Positions 1 to 8,863 are shown, numbered from the stretch's first letter. The stretch: 34,604 nt of DNA from a candidate division CSSED10-310 bacterium (GCA_016932295.1 JAFGDC010000611.1:1-34604); one strand, 5' to 3'. The notes: a model not told the origin generated them from the letters alone. Translations and numbers: made by a program.

Positions 1-105
1 CGATCGTGCCTCCAATGATTCCTGACAGCGGCATTCTTTGACCTTCCATCGGATTGCCAGGTGCATCCCCGGGGTGGACCGGGGACCATCTCCGAGGCTC
101 ACATA

Positions 106-1185
106 GTGCACGACCGCAGCCCCATGCCCGGATGCCGGAAAAAAGTCACGGCCTTCCTGTTCTCGACAGTCATGCTCGTCGCTCTTGTTACGGCGATTAA
201 CCTGTTTTTCTCGCTTGCGGGTTACAATGCACCGACGTTGCACAGGCACCGGGAGAACGTCTTCGGTTATGACCTGTTCGGCTACACTCTCCGCCCTGGA
301 GCCGTAGATGCCAACGAACAGGGGTACCGGGAAGGCAAACCTACCATTCTCCCGCCACATCGTTCATTTCAGTTGGGATTGATGTTCGGCGATTCCATGG
401 TGTACGGCTGGGGCGTGCCTGAACCAGCCTGCCTGCCGAGTGTCATCGAACGATTATCCGCAGGCAGGGGAGATGTCCTTGAAATCATCAACCTCGGTGT
501 TCCGGCGACGAGTCAGTTTCATCACCTGCTGCGGTGTCGTAATGAAGCGGACGTGATCGAAAAAAGCAGTTTCAGCATCATCTGTATTTGCCCGAACGAT
601 CCTTTGGAAGACAGCAAGCTGGATCTGGCCATTCAGGCTCGTGAAAAGACTCCCGCCCTGTTCAGGACGATGATGGAGATTCGAACCAAAAGCGCAACGT
701 GGTGGTGGCTGTCGGAAAGGATTTCGATTCTTACCTGTCTGCATATGCGCGAATTGGAACGAGCCAGGCAGGAGCAACAGGCGATTGAGGAACGCCTCCT
801 CGCCGCGCCGTATGAAGTGCTGGCTGCACCTTTCGAGACCAATCTTCGAACCTTGATTCACATCCTCCGTGATGATTTTTCACACCAGTTGATGGCAGTG
901 GTCACGGTGACCTGGCCATTCATCGACAGAGACAGGACGGCGCTGTTCCCATACGAGTCCGGATTCCGGGATGCCGTTTTCAACCTGCTCGATGAAGAGG
1001 GTGTGGCGGTGGTGGATGTCATGCATGATTGCTTCGCGCCATTACTTGCTTCAACGACTGCGCCAACGCCGGCCGACCTTTTCATGGATCAACTTCATTA
1101 CACCGAGTTAGGCTATGATGTCGTGGGAAATCGCTGCGCCGAACTTCTTGCCCATACGAGATTCCCGGATCAGGAAGGATTCTGA
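106..1185 (+). CDS. Membrane-anchored SGNH/GDSL-hydrolase-like protein
   Basis: The protein is about 359 aa. A basic N-terminus is followed by one hydrophobic segment (about residues 15-40), so the rest probably lies outside the cytoplasmic membrane. A GDSM motif (nucleophile Ser at about residue 97) and a C-terminal D-Q-L-H motif (Asp and His at about 328 and 331) match blocks I and V of SGNH hydrolases; an N-D pair in between may be block III. Family members are esterases or O-acetyl transferases/esterases acting on glycans or lipids, but the substrate is not visible here. I chose GTG 106 because GAGG lies 8 nt upstream; ATG 124 and GTG 61 are alternatives. It stands alone, convergent with the next gene. 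A role in surface-glycan modification is inference from the window content. Confidence 0.7.
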   Translation: MHDRSPMPGCRKKVTAFLFSTVMLVALVTAINLFFSLAGYNAPTLHRHRENVFGYDLFGYTLRPGAVDANEQGYREGKPTILPPHRSFQLGLMFGDSMVYGWGVPEPACLPSVIERLSAGRGDVLEIINLGVPATSQFHHLLRCRNEADVIEKSSFSIICICPNDPLEDSKLDLAIQAREKTPALFRTMMEIRTKSATWWWLSERISILTCLHMRELERARQEQQAIEERLLAAPYEVLAAPFETNLRTLIHILRDDFSHQLMAVVTVTWPFIDRDRTALFPYESGFRDAVFNLLDEEGVAVVDVMHDCFAPLLASTTAPTPADLFMDQLHYTELGYDVVGNRCAELLAHTRFPDQEGF

Positions 1186-1226
1186 CAGTCTGTATCCGTC
1201 TTATTCGGCACCCGTACGGGCTCGCC

Positions 1227-3014
1227 TCAATTCGCCGCAAGATTGATGGTCACGTATCCCGGATAACCCAGTACCTCGAACGTGCCTGGGTAGGTCAGAA
1301 TCGTGTAGGCAGTCACCCTGACCGGAGTGGAAAAGTCCACTGGAAGTTGCAGATTCAAGATGGCATGCTCGATTGTGGTGGCTTGGTTCAGGTAAATGAG
1401 CGGTGCGGTCGGATCGGAACCCCAATCTGGACCGAAATAGAGTTCACCGTCTATCGCGAGAATCGTGTAGAGGTCCACCTCGTGCCCCGGTCCGGGATTA
1501 TTTATGTCGGCGAGCAACGATACGGTATCTCCGCCCCGGAAGCATCTTCCCGAAGCACTCACCCGAACAACCGGAAGGCCCGGTCCTGCGGGTGTCACGC
1601 ACCGTTCGATGGCATATGCGCTTTCCCCCGAGAAGGTGTCCATCGCCGTCACCGTGAAGAAGAGCGTTTCACCGTTGCCGAGATTGCGAATCTGGAACTT
1701 GGTCACTCCGTCCACCATGGCGACTTCGTGGTAACGGCGGGAATCATTTCCCCAGTAAACTTTGTACATGCTGACCACCGGATCCAGGCTGGGAGCCCAT
1801 TCCAGGCTGACGATCCGATCGCCGGCGATCGCGGTCAATGATGGGGGAGGGCTGGCGGTCAGCGAATCCTCCAGCCGGGCATGAATCCGGGCAAATCCTG
1901 TCCCGTTCACTTCACTCCCCGAGCAGACAGCATGGACATCGATTGCACCCCACCAGTAGCTGATGTCCAGCAATCCCATGCTGCCGGTGAGTTCCTGATC
2001 GGTCACCACGGGATGACAGTCAGCCACGATCCCATCCCTTGGCAGGCGAATCTGCCATCCATGACGGTAGACCCGCCCGGTCCACGAACTGTTCAAGGAG
2101 CCGGTGGCAACGATCTCTGGCTTCTCGCCCGCACCACACATCTCCTCCTTGTAATACGTGATCCCGCCATCCGGATGCCGGATGTTCACCGCCGGAATAT
2201 AGCCGCCTCCTCCGGCCGGAAACACTCCCCATAGTATGAATTCCGTGCCGTCCTCCATGCTGAGGGTGAACCAGTCGTACTCACGGTAGGTGAACGCCCA
2301 CTTGAGAAGGGCATCAAGATCAAGAGGAAACCAATGGTGCTGAAGAGAAAAGGTGCCGGTTACAGAATGGCTGTCACCACTAAGCCACAACTCACCTGAC
2401 GCCACCAGCTCCGGGAGGGCATACGCCCAGCCGGAGGCGGACTGGTCGAACGCAACCCGGCCGGTCCAACCCATCGGGAAAGGATAGGATCGCGAAATCA
2501 GTTTCAGATCGAAACCGATCTCCTCGGCCACCGCATCCATCGTTGTCTCGTACACGAATGGTTCCGCCGTGCCGTGCAGGCAGCCGTCATCCCATGCCAG
2601 CCATAACAGATCGAACCATGCCTCATGTCCGCGGATCGCAGGGGCTCCATAGCGGAAACGCGTGAACCCGGTTTCCGCGTCGGTCACCGACACTGTCACC
2701 GATTCCGGCATGTCCCCATATGAACCTGTCTCATCGAACCACATGAAGTCATTGATGGTGAACGCCATCCGCACCAGGTACCGGCGATTTGCTTCGTCCC
2801 ACACTTCACCTTCAAGATTCCATTCCTCGATACCCCCCACAGGCGATGCGAAGGAATGGGCACCTTCATCCATCGGAAAAACCAGATCGCCGATCGAGTA
2901 GGGATATTCGAGGCCGAACGCATTTCCTCCGCCGCCTTCGACCGCGGGACTAATGAGAAAAAACGAAACAACCATTATTGTCGATACCATTACGAGATCG
3001 GTGCCTTGTTTCAT
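1227..3014 (-). CDS. Secreted AttH/CrtC-lipocalin-like protein with fibronectin III domain
   Basis: The protein is about 595 aa. ATG 3014 has GGAGG 5-6 nt upstream and begins a signal peptide (MKQG, then a hydrophobic stretch ending near AVEGG); a longer frame back to 3149 would cross the promoter. Residues about 30-380 show the repeated Trp/Gly-rich pattern of the AttH/CrtC (carotenoid 1,2-hydratase-like) double lipocalin: HHWF followed by YDWFTLSMEDGTEF, then WTGRVYRHGWQI, and late YWWGAIDV with GTGFARI. Next come a fibronectin III domain (about 390-480) and a C-terminal beta-rich region (about 485-595) of a type often seen in large secreted proteins. Known AttH-like proteins are periplasmic or lipid-ligand proteins, often beside ABC exporters; none is adjacent here. 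The ligand is unknown. The fold call rests on motif pattern only. Confidence 0.65.
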   Translation of the reverse strand: MKQGTDLVMVSTIMVVSFFLISPAVEGGGGNAFGLEYPYSIGDLVFPMDEGAHSFASPVGGIEEWNLEGEVWDEANRRYLVRMAFTINDFMWFDETGSYGDMPESVTVSVTDAETGFTRFRYGAPAIRGHEAWFDLLWLAWDDGCLHGTAEPFVYETTMDAVAEEIGFDLKLISRSYPFPMGWTGRVAFDQSASGWAYALPELVASGELWLSGDSHSVTGTFSLQHHWFPLDLDALLKWAFTYREYDWFTLSMEDGTEFILWGVFPAGGGGYIPAVNIRHPDGGITYYKEEMCGAGEKPEIVATGSLNSSWTGRVYRHGWQIRLPRDGIVADCHPVVTDQELTGSMGLLDISYWWGAIDVHAVCSGSEVNGTGFARIHARLEDSLTASPPPSLTAIAGDRIVSLEWAPSLDPVVSMYKVYWGNDSRRYHEVAMVDGVTKFQIRNLGNGETLFFTVTAMDTFSGESAYAIERCVTPAGPGLPVVRVSASGRCFRGGDTVSLLADINNPGPGHEVDLYTILAIDGELYFGPDWGSDPTAPLIYLNQATTIEHAILNLQLPVDFSTPVRVTAYTILTYPGTFEVLGYPGYVTINLAAN

Positions 3015-3079
3015 GCAGCCTCCGAATGATCCGCGCGCGAGTTTCCGGCACGGAACACCTGTCTGACTTTCTGTTACCG

Positions 3080-3108
3080 ATGATAGCAGAGTCCCGGCAA
3101 GGGTCCAA
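3080..3108 (-). promoter_or_regulatory. Candidate sigma70 promoter for the secreted lipocalin-like gene
   Basis: On the minus strand, TTGGAC (3108-3103) and TATCAT (3085-3080) are separated by 17 nt. The predicted transcript would start near 3073 and give a leader of about 60 nt before the SD and ATG at 3014, which agrees with the shorter start. The -35 match is weak. Confidence 0.45.
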
Positions 3109-3205
3109 GCCTTCCTGAATCCGCCGCCTATGATCGGGATGGGTGTCATGCAGGCATTTCAGGGATCATGGCTGTATGCCCGTCAAAATCGGCGAATCAA
3201 TTTGA

Positions 3206-3236
3206 TTGAAGAACCGGTGAGCTGTTATGTTATAAG
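3206..3236 (+). promoter_or_regulatory. Weak candidate promoter upstream of the DUF6485 gene
   Basis: TTGAAG (3206-3211) and TATAAG (3231-3236, preceded by an extended TGt) are 19 nt apart, longer than optimal. If used, it gives a leader of about 240 nt to the gene at 3481. The 3015-3480 gap otherwise holds only the minus-strand promoter and the dispersed repeat copy; I saw no convincing gene in it. Confidence 0.25.
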
Positions 3237-3253
3237 GCATTGGTTGTCAAAAT

Positions 3254-3290
3254 TTCACGGCGAACAGTACAGGATTCAGGGTGCGACCCC
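3254..3290 (-). repeat. Solo copy of the GGGGTCG dispersed repeat
   Basis: Read on the minus strand, this 37-nt stretch begins GGGGTCGCACC, continues with GAATC and TGTTCG, and ends GTGAA. It matches the left inverted repeat at 19410 in about 30 of 37 positions by hand alignment. No partner copy or transposase lies nearby, so it is a solo element or remnant. Confidence 0.65.
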
Positions 3291-3480
3291 ATGAGCACTG
3301 GCGGGGGATTGTGGCCGTTGCCTTTATCTTTACCTCTGCTCGATACTCTCTGCTCGATCACTGCTGGCATCATCGGCGCGCTTCGATACATCACCGGGCG
3401 GCTTGACTGGTTTTCGGGGTATCTGTAAGGTGCACGATGTAAGCTGCCTGGATTCAAGCAGTTGTGGAGAAGGAGTGACC

Positions 3481-3681
3481 ATGACTCAGTGTCACAATAT
3501 GGAACAAAACGCACAGTACTGCAACTGTACCTATGAGCCTTGCAATAAAAAGCTTAAATGCTGTGAATGCCTGCACTATCATCGCCGTATGGGTGAGTTG
3601 CCGGCGTGTTTTTTCAGTGTGAAAAGCGAGCGCACCTATGATCGTTCCATCGCCCGTTTTGTGCGTGAGAACAGCCGCTAG
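3481..3681 (+). CDS. Small Cys-rich DUF6485-family protein
   Basis: This 66-aa protein has eight cysteines (residues 4, 14, 16, 21, 27, 28, 30, 43) in the pattern CNC, then C, then KCCEC, followed by H-Y-H-R, PACFF and the tail YDRSI-RF. I recognise this layout as DUF6485, a family of short proteins of unknown function with a probable metal or Fe-S binding site. The start is ATG 3481, with AAGGAG 5 nt upstream (GGAGAAGGAG-TGACC). There is no signal peptide or membrane segment, so it is probably cytoplasmic. It lies 47 nt upstream of the B12-binding radical SAM gene on the same strand and could share a transcript with it. A functional link is inference only. Confidence 0.8.
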   Translation: MTQCHNMEQNAQYCNCTYEPCNKKLKCCECLHYHRRMGELPACFFSVKSERTYDRSIARFVRENSR

Positions 3682-3728
3682 CAGGATGAAGGGCGTGACA
3701 GCCTGGTCAAGCCCGTGAGAGGCCGGAT

Positions 3729-5279
3729 ATGAGCGCGTCCGTCACCACGGGGCCGGATGAGGGGGCGCAACGCGACGCCCGGCGGGTGCTCCTGGTGTTT
3801 CCTCCATCCCTTTACCTCAATTACACTCCTCCCTTGAATCTTGCTTATCTGGCAGCGGTCCTGGAGAAAGCCGGGCATTTCATCGGGATCATCGATGCCA
3901 GCGCCCTGCATGGCGTTCGCACTATACCGACAATCCTCGCCGAAGCCGCTGCATGGGCACCGGATTTCATCGGCATGACCCTGAATGTCATGTTCATCCA
4001 GCCTGCGTACGAACTGGCACGTGAGTTAAAAAAACGCTTCCCAGAGGTCATGCTGGCGGCGGGAGGACCACATCCAAGCCTGCTGGGCGGAGAGGCGCTC
4101 GAACAAGGATTCGATGTCGCGGTTTGTGGGGAAGGCGAGGAGACCATCGTCGAGCTGATGGACGTGCTGAACGGCCGCCGTCAACTTCGGGATGTGGCGG
4201 GGATCATCTACAACGATGGCGGCGACTACGTGGAAACAACCCGGCGCCGGCTCATCGACAATCTGGATGCGCTGCCATTCCCCGCCAAACACCTTTTTAA
4301 CGCCCAAGAATATATTGCTTCCACAGATAGTTATCAGGCGTTCGGTCCGATATTCAGCGGGCGCGGCTGCCCCGCGCAGTGCACGTATTGTTACAAGGGC
4401 GTGTTCGGTGCCCAGGTACGGGTGCGATCGGCGGAGAACGTGTTCGCGGAAATGATGTTTCTGCACGACCGCCATGGTGTCACCGCTTTCGAATTCATGG
4501 ACGATACCTTTTCCATCTTTCCCGATCGCGTCGAACGACTGTGTGATCTCATCCTGGAAAGCGGTTTGACATTCCGGTGGCAGTGCACCACCAGACTGGA
4601 TTTCACCACCTCCGATCTCCTGATCAAAATGAAGGAGGCCGGTTGCTTCAGGGTCTTCTATGGTTTTGAAACCGGTGATCCCGATACGCTTTTACGTATC
4701 CGGAAACGACTGGACATCGAGCAGGCCATCAAGGTCCTCAAGTGGTCTCACGAGGCGGGGATCAGGTCGATTGTCGGTTTCATGTTCGGCTTTCCGTGGG
4801 AAACAGCCGCCCAGGTCAACAATACCACCAGGATCATCAGGCGTCTGCGTTCGTTCGTGGATGAATTCAATCCGCTGGGCATCATGATTCCGGTCCCCGG
4901 TACGGAAATATACCGCGAATTCTCCGAGCAGTTCGGACTCCGGAACTGGTGGCTCGAAGACAACTTTGGTCGTCGATACCGCACGAATACGTATTATCCG
5001 TACTTCAGAAAACGCTTCTACAACGATTTTTCATTGCTCGAGGACGGCTTTTTTCCGTTCCCGCCGGATGTCCGCCGCGCCATAATCAGGGGCACGAGAG
5101 TCATCGGCACTCACAATATATTTCATAACATATTGTTTCCAAAGAATATTATCGTTTACGCACTGGTTCACTTCTCGATGTTGCTGTATAGAATCAGTCC
5201 CCGATTGGAGCAACACATCTTTTTGATGTTTGATCGCATGAAGGGGGCCTTTCGGAAAGTGTGTGGAGTGCTCCGGTGA
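3729..5279 (+). CDS. B12-binding-domain radical SAM protein
   Basis: The protein is 516 aa. Residues about 18-145 form a cobalamin-binding-like Rossmann domain (LLVFPPS, then PPLNLAYLAAVLE, and GGPHPS). The radical SAM core follows, with CxxxCxxC at Cys214, Cys218 and Cys221 (GCPAQCTYC) for the 4Fe-4S cluster. The C-terminal part (about 400-516) is basic and partly hydrophobic. Class B radical SAM enzymes of this kind methylate unactivated carbons or rearrange rings in lipids, hopanoids, cofactors or peptides. The substrate cannot be read from sequence. The ATG at 3729 has only a weak GAGAGG upstream. The TtcA-like gene starts 46 nt downstream and is probably co-transcribed. The radical SAM call is firm; anything about substrate would be guesswork. 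Confidence 0.88.
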   Translation: MSASVTTGPDEGAQRDARRVLLVFPPSLYLNYTPPLNLAYLAAVLEKAGHFIGIIDASALHGVRTIPTILAEAAAWAPDFIGMTLNVMFIQPAYELARELKKRFPEVMLAAGGPHPSLLGGEALEQGFDVAVCGEGEETIVELMDVLNGRRQLRDVAGIIYNDGGDYVETTRRRLIDNLDALPFPAKHLFNAQEYIASTDSYQAFGPIFSGRGCPAQCTYCYKGVFGAQVRVRSAENVFAEMMFLHDRHGVTAFEFMDDTFSIFPDRVERLCDLILESGLTFRWQCTTRLDFTTSDLLIKMKEAGCFRVFYGFETGDPDTLLRIRKRLDIEQAIKVLKWSHEAGIRSIVGFMFGFPWETAAQVNNTTRIIRRLRSFVDEFNPLGIMIPVPGTEIYREFSEQFGLRNWWLEDNFGRRYRTNTYYPYFRKRFYNDFSLLEDGFFPFPPDVRRAIIRGTRVIGTHNIFHNILFPKNIIVYALVHFSMLLYRISPRLEQHIFLMFDRMKGAFRKVCGVLR

Positions 5280-5325
5280 GAGTTCCTGCACCTTCGGCCG
5301 GAAAGGTTTGAGAGGAGCCTTCGGC

Positions 5326-6117
5326 ATGACCGGCACGCCGCCCGACGCGGTCCTCAGGCTGATGCGCAAGGATTCCGTGGCCAGAAAGCTCCGCAGGAAC
5401 TGCGGGCGGGTGATCGCGAGGTATGCCCTGATCGAACCAGAAGATCGCATCCTGGTGAGTCTTTCAGGTGGCAAGGACAGTTGGGTGATGCTCGTGTTAC
5501 TCTCCTACCTGCGATACAGAAGCGCCTTTGATTTCGATGTATTTCCGGTTCACGTGGCGCCCGGCATCGCAACGTACGATGCGGAAGAGCTGAGGCGCCG
5601 CAGTCCCCTGTGGTTGCCCGAGATACATATCGAACGCACCGATATGCGTGGCGTGGTGGTGGAGAATGGGGAGGCCGGCAAATCGCCCTGTGCGTTCTGT
5701 GCGGTCCTGCGGCGCGGAATCCTGGCTCGCGTGGCCGGAGAGCACGGCTGCAATAAAATCGCCCTGGGTCATCAGGCCGACGATGTCATTGAGACAGCCC
5801 TGTTGGGGATGCTCTACCGGGGTAAACTGGGACGAATGGCTCCCAGGACCTGGCTGTCCCGGCGGCAACTCACGGTGATCAGGCCGATGTGCACCTGCTG
5901 GGAACGTGATATCGCGCGACTTGCGGAGCGGTTGGACCTGCCGGTCATCGATCGCACCTGTCCGTTTCCTGTCCATGCCTCGCCCTCCCGGGTTCGGATC
6001 AAGGCGTTGCTGGCCGGTCTGGAAAACGAACACAGGGGAATCAAATCCAACCTGCTGCGCGCGGTGGGGAACCTGACCATGGAGGACGAGGAAGATGGGG
6101 AAAGACCACTGGATTGA
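5326..6117 (+). CDS. TtcA-like PP-loop ATPase (tRNA thiolation family)
   Basis: The protein is 263 aa. A PP-loop SGGKDS at about 47-52 binds ATP. A C-A-F-C pair at Cys122/Cys125 is followed by LRRGIL, KIALGHQADDVIETALL and RGKLGRM, and later by VIRP; this is the order found in TtcA, which adds sulfur to tRNA cytidine 32 using a 4Fe-4S cluster held by three Cys. The third ligand could be Cys212 (TCPFP). The usual second CxxC-like motif near the C-terminus is missing, so it may be a diverged paralogue with another substrate. ATG 5326 has AGAGGAG about 9 nt upstream and is preferred over ATG 5263, which would overlap the radical SAM gene. It converges on the methyltransferase gene with a 15-nt gap. 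Confidence 0.8.
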   Translation: MTGTPPDAVLRLMRKDSVARKLRRNCGRVIARYALIEPEDRILVSLSGGKDSWVMLVLLSYLRYRSAFDFDVFPVHVAPGIATYDAEELRRRSPLWLPEIHIERTDMRGVVVENGEAGKSPCAFCAVLRRGILARVAGEHGCNKIALGHQADDVIETALLGMLYRGKLGRMAPRTWLSRRQLTVIRPMCTCWERDIARLAERLDLPVIDRTCPFPVHASPSRVRIKALLAGLENEHRGIKSNLLRAVGNLTMEDEEDGERPLD

Positions 6118-6132
6118 TGACTTCAGATGCGC

Positions 6133-6834
6133 TCAAGAAGCATTCAATGTAATGGGCGGGCCAACCTCAAGACCGGGCTTGGCGCTCAGCCTGGCGTGTA
6201 CGATCACTGCTGACGCCCGGCACTCCCGATGATGGTGAATGAAAACCAGGTACTTCGGTTCCAGATCCCCCGCCTGGAGCGCCGATACAAGTTCCGCCAG
6301 CCTCTCCACTCCATAGACCACCGCCGCTGTGCCTTTGTACCTCAGCAGGTAGCGCGCGGCAGCCACCAAATCGGGCAGTTCCATCTGAACCTCGTACAGC
6401 GAATCCCGTCGGGATGAATCAGAGGAATAACGGCCGGCATGCAAGCGCCGGAAGGGCGGATTGGCGATGACCAGATCGAAGGCGGCCGGTTCGAAACTGC
6501 GCTGTACCCTCCTGATGTCTTCATTCACAATCTCGATGCGTTCTTCATAATCGTTGAGCCTGACGTTCCGACGGGCCAGATCCACCAGCTCCGGCTGAAA
6601 CTCGATCCCAGTGAAGTGAGGTATCGAGCTGGTCCTGGCCAGTAAGAGCGGCAGGATGCCGCAACCGGTGCCCAGATCAACTGCGGCGGCGCCCTTCAAT
6701 GTGGCAACACTCCCCGCAAGCAGCACCGATTCCTGCGAAACGCGGCAGCCGCGTTTCTTCTGAAGGATGGTCAGATCGCCATCCAGAAACTCGTGGATAT
6801 CCTCATCGCTCTTGGGCATAATCGCTTCACTCAT
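6133..6834 (-). CDS. TrmN6-like SAM-dependent methyltransferase
   Basis: The protein is 233 aa. The N-terminus (LDGDLTILQKKRGCRVSQES) is the characteristic lead-in of the TrmN6/YfiC group. The SAM-binding motif DLGTGCGILPLLLA lies at about 55-68, GIEFQPE is motif II, and the catalytic NPPF motif lies at about 124-127, as in N6-adenine methyltransferases. E. coli TrmN6 methylates adenine 37 of tRNA1(Val). Some members of this broad group act on other substrates, so the product name is tentative. A GGGAG lies about 10 nt before the ATG. The gene diverges from the acetyltransferase operon; the palindromic AGTATA/TATACT near 6860 could serve both directions. Confidence 0.75.
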   Translation of the reverse strand: MSEAIMPKSDEDIHEFLDGDLTILQKKRGCRVSQESVLLAGSVATLKGAAAVDLGTGCGILPLLLARTSSIPHFTGIEFQPELVDLARRNVRLNDYEERIEIVNEDIRRVQRSFEPAAFDLVIANPPFRRLHAGRYSSDSSRRDSLYEVQMELPDLVAAARYLLRYKGTAAVVYGVERLAELVSALQAGDLEPKYLVFIHHHRECRASAVIVHARLSAKPGLEVGPPITLNAS

Positions 6835-6856
6835 TGACTACAACTCCCGCAAATCA

Positions 6857-6865
6857 TGGTATACT
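6857..6865 (+). promoter_or_regulatory. Extended -10 promoter for the GNAT/PIG-L/GT4 operon
   Basis: TGG followed by TATACT (6860-6865) forms a near-perfect extended -10 element. A TTGACT at 6834-6839 sits 20 nt upstream, longer than optimal, which an extended -10 tolerates. The leader to ATG 6984 would be about 110 nt and contains two CCATGG palindromes 6 nt apart. Confidence 0.55.
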
Positions 6866-6983
6866 CAACCCATTCCATGGGCAACTCCATGGACAACCAG
6901 CCACGGCGGCCCGACTCGGTATGCGCGGGACCGGCCCCGCGATTGTCGTCCGCTGCGCGTTGATAAGAACCGGCGAGGCAAAA

Positions 6984-8018
6984 ATGAGTGATTGCGACAT
7001 CCGACCGATGCATGATGATGAATTCAATAAAGTCCAGGCACTGTACAAGGCGGCATTCCACAAGGAAATCAACCCGGTCTACTGGCAATGGAAGTACCAT
7101 GAGAATCCACATGGGCGGACAGTACGCATGGTCGCTGTTGCCGGAGACCGTCTGGTGGGCTTCTACGGTTTGATACCCCGAAAATTCATGGTTGATGGAC
7201 AGGTTCTCGTGGGACACCAGGAGACCGACTTGATGGTTCATCCAGAATGGCGGGGTATCAAAATTTTCAGGAGTATGGGATTGGCCTGTTATAGAAGGCT
7301 GATGGAAGATGGCTACACCTTTACCTTCGGGTTTCCAAACCAGCAGTCAACGCCGGCGGGAACAAAGGTGCTGGGCTGGGAACTCGTCTGTCCCATGCCT
7401 ATCTGGAACCGCTATCTGCGCCCCGGGTATATCCTCAGGCGGAAAGGCATCCCGCTGGTTCCCGGCATGATCGACGGTGCCGTCGGTGTGGTGGGTTCCC
7501 TGACAGGTCGCTCCGGAAGGTATAAAGATATTGCTATTGTCGACCGCCTCCCAGGGGATCCGGCACGACTCGAAACTGCGCCGACTCAGGATTCGATGAT
7601 CAGAGGATTACGCGATGCAGCTTACCTGCAATGGCGCTACAGGCAACCGGTGGATACCCCCTACCTGTTCGCGGTCAAGGGGGATGAGTCCGCACCGGCC
7701 GGCCTGGCGGTGTTCAGAATCATGCCGGGAGAACCTCGCGAAGCGTGGGTGCTGGAATTGATCGGTCCGAACAGGGCCGTCACGTCGGAACTGCTGGCCG
7801 CGGTTACCGAGGCTTGCCGTCAACGGCGTGTGGAAGTGATAAGGTTATGGCTCCTGGAAGGTGGGGCAGCTTCCAGGACTCCCCCCGGAACGGGATACAA
7901 GCTCCGCCCCACCACCATCCATCATGTCATCCGACCGCTTGAGGATGCGCATGTCAACAGCTTGATACGACGTGCCGGCAACTGGTCCATCACCATTGGC
8001 GATTCGGACTGCGTGTGA
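6984..8018 (+). CDS. GNAT-family N-acetyltransferase
   Basis: The protein is 344 aa. The N-terminal half has GNAT features: IRPMHDDEF, the early YWQWKYHENP segment, VAGDRLVGFYGLIPR, and the acetyl-CoA-binding region ETDLMVHPEWRGIKIFRSMG (about 83-102). The C-terminal half begins with another YLQWRYRQPVDTPY segment, resembling the tandem-GNAT proteins found in exopolysaccharide loci. It probably acylates an amino sugar or similar group in the cytoplasm; the acceptor is unknown. I chose ATG 6984 with GAGG 5 nt upstream; the frame is open back to 6834 but that part crosses the promoter. It overlaps the deacetylase start (TGATG), so the two are translationally coupled. Confidence 0.75.
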   Translation: MSDCDIRPMHDDEFNKVQALYKAAFHKEINPVYWQWKYHENPHGRTVRMVAVAGDRLVGFYGLIPRKFMVDGQVLVGHQETDLMVHPEWRGIKIFRSMGLACYRRLMEDGYTFTFGFPNQQSTPAGTKVLGWELVCPMPIWNRYLRPGYILRRKGIPLVPGMIDGAVGVVGSLTGRSGRYKDIAIVDRLPGDPARLETAPTQDSMIRGLRDAAYLQWRYRQPVDTPYLFAVKGDESAPAGLAVFRIMPGEPREAWVLELIGPNRAVTSELLAAVTEACRQRRVEVIRLWLLEGGAASRTPPGTGYKLRPTTIHHVIRPLEDAHVNSLIRRAGNWSITIGDSDCV

Positions 8019-8863
8019 TGGCCGGTATTTTGCGCCGCAAGGCAAAACGCATCAAAGATCAGGTCATGTACCGGTTCGTGCTGGAGGCGACAAGACGATT
8101 TCCCATTGGTAACGATGATCACCTTCTTTTTCTTCCGGACCGGCTGGAGCGTCCCGAAGGGAAACGCATTCTCGTCATGGCGCCCCATTACGACGATGAG
8201 ACGCTCGGGCCGGGCGGCACGCTGGTGAAACATTCACAGGCCGGAGAAAAGGTTCACGTGCTGTTCTTCACGGACGGCCGCGCCGGCAATCCGGGCGGCT
8301 GGACAGAGGCTGAATTGATCGAAACCAGGCGGCGGGAAGCGCGGCAGGCCGCCAAGATGCTGGGTATAGAGGATCTGCGGTTCCTCGATTATCCCGATCA
8401 AGCGCTGCCCGTCGATGATGCCAGTATTCACGCGGTCCGTTCGGTGTTTGAATCGGTGCTTCCCGATCTCGTCTACATGCCGTTCCCTCTGGATGTGCAT
8501 CCCGATCATGCCGCGACAGCTCATATCACCGTCGCCGCCGCACTGGCGGCTCACTCCACTGCCGCGGTCATCTGCTACGAGGCGGCATGCCCGTTGATGC
8601 CCAACCTCGTGATACCCATCACCGGGCAGATCGAGACCAAACGCGAGGCGATCCGTTGCTACCAGACCCAGATGGCGACCAATGACTATATCCATGCCAT
8701 CGCCGATGGTCTCAATCGGTTTCGCACTCACGGCCTGCTTGGTGGCAAGGGTTACGCCGAAGCCTTTTTCGCCACCGACTGGGGCTACCTCGATACGCTG
8801 CTGCAACGGTTGAATCTGGGGATAACGCGCCGCCGACGCGGAACCGACAGGCGCTCGCACTGA
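8018..8863 (+). CDS. PIG-L/LmbE-family N-deacetylase
   Basis: The protein is 281 aa. The motif PHYDDE (about 56-61) and the later HPDH (about 164-167) are the zinc ligands and catalytic residues of the PIG-L/LmbE family. Members remove N-acetyl groups from GlcNAc-containing lipids or small molecules (GlcNAc-PI, bacillithiol or mycothiol precursors, antibiotics). There is no signal peptide. The ATG overlaps the stop of the acetyltransferase gene by one base and its own stop overlaps the GT4 start (TGATG), so acetyltransferase, deacetylase and glycosyltransferase form one translationally coupled unit. That pairing suggests deacetylation followed by a different N-acylation of one sugar, which is inference. 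Confidence 0.85.
   Translation: MAGILRRKAKRIKDQVMYRFVLEATRRFPIGNDDHLLFLPDRLERPEGKRILVMAPHYDDETLGPGGTLVKHSQAGEKVHVLFFTDGRAGNPGGWTEAELIETRRREARQAAKMLGIEDLRFLDYPDQALPVDDASIHAVRSVFESVLPDLVYMPFPLDVHPDHAATAHITVAAALAAHSTAAVICYEAACPLMPNLVIPITGQIETKREAIRCYQTQMATNDYIHAIADGLNRFRTHGLLGGKGYAEAFFATDWGYLDTLLQRLNLGITRRRRGTDRRSH

Noticed and set aside
1211..1220. Perfect CCCGTACGGG palindrome between two convergent genes
   Set aside because: No T run follows on either strand, so a terminator call is not supported.
3240..3428. A 62-codon frame beginning in the dispersed repeat
   Set aside because: It starts within the repeat, and no conserved motif or SD was seen.
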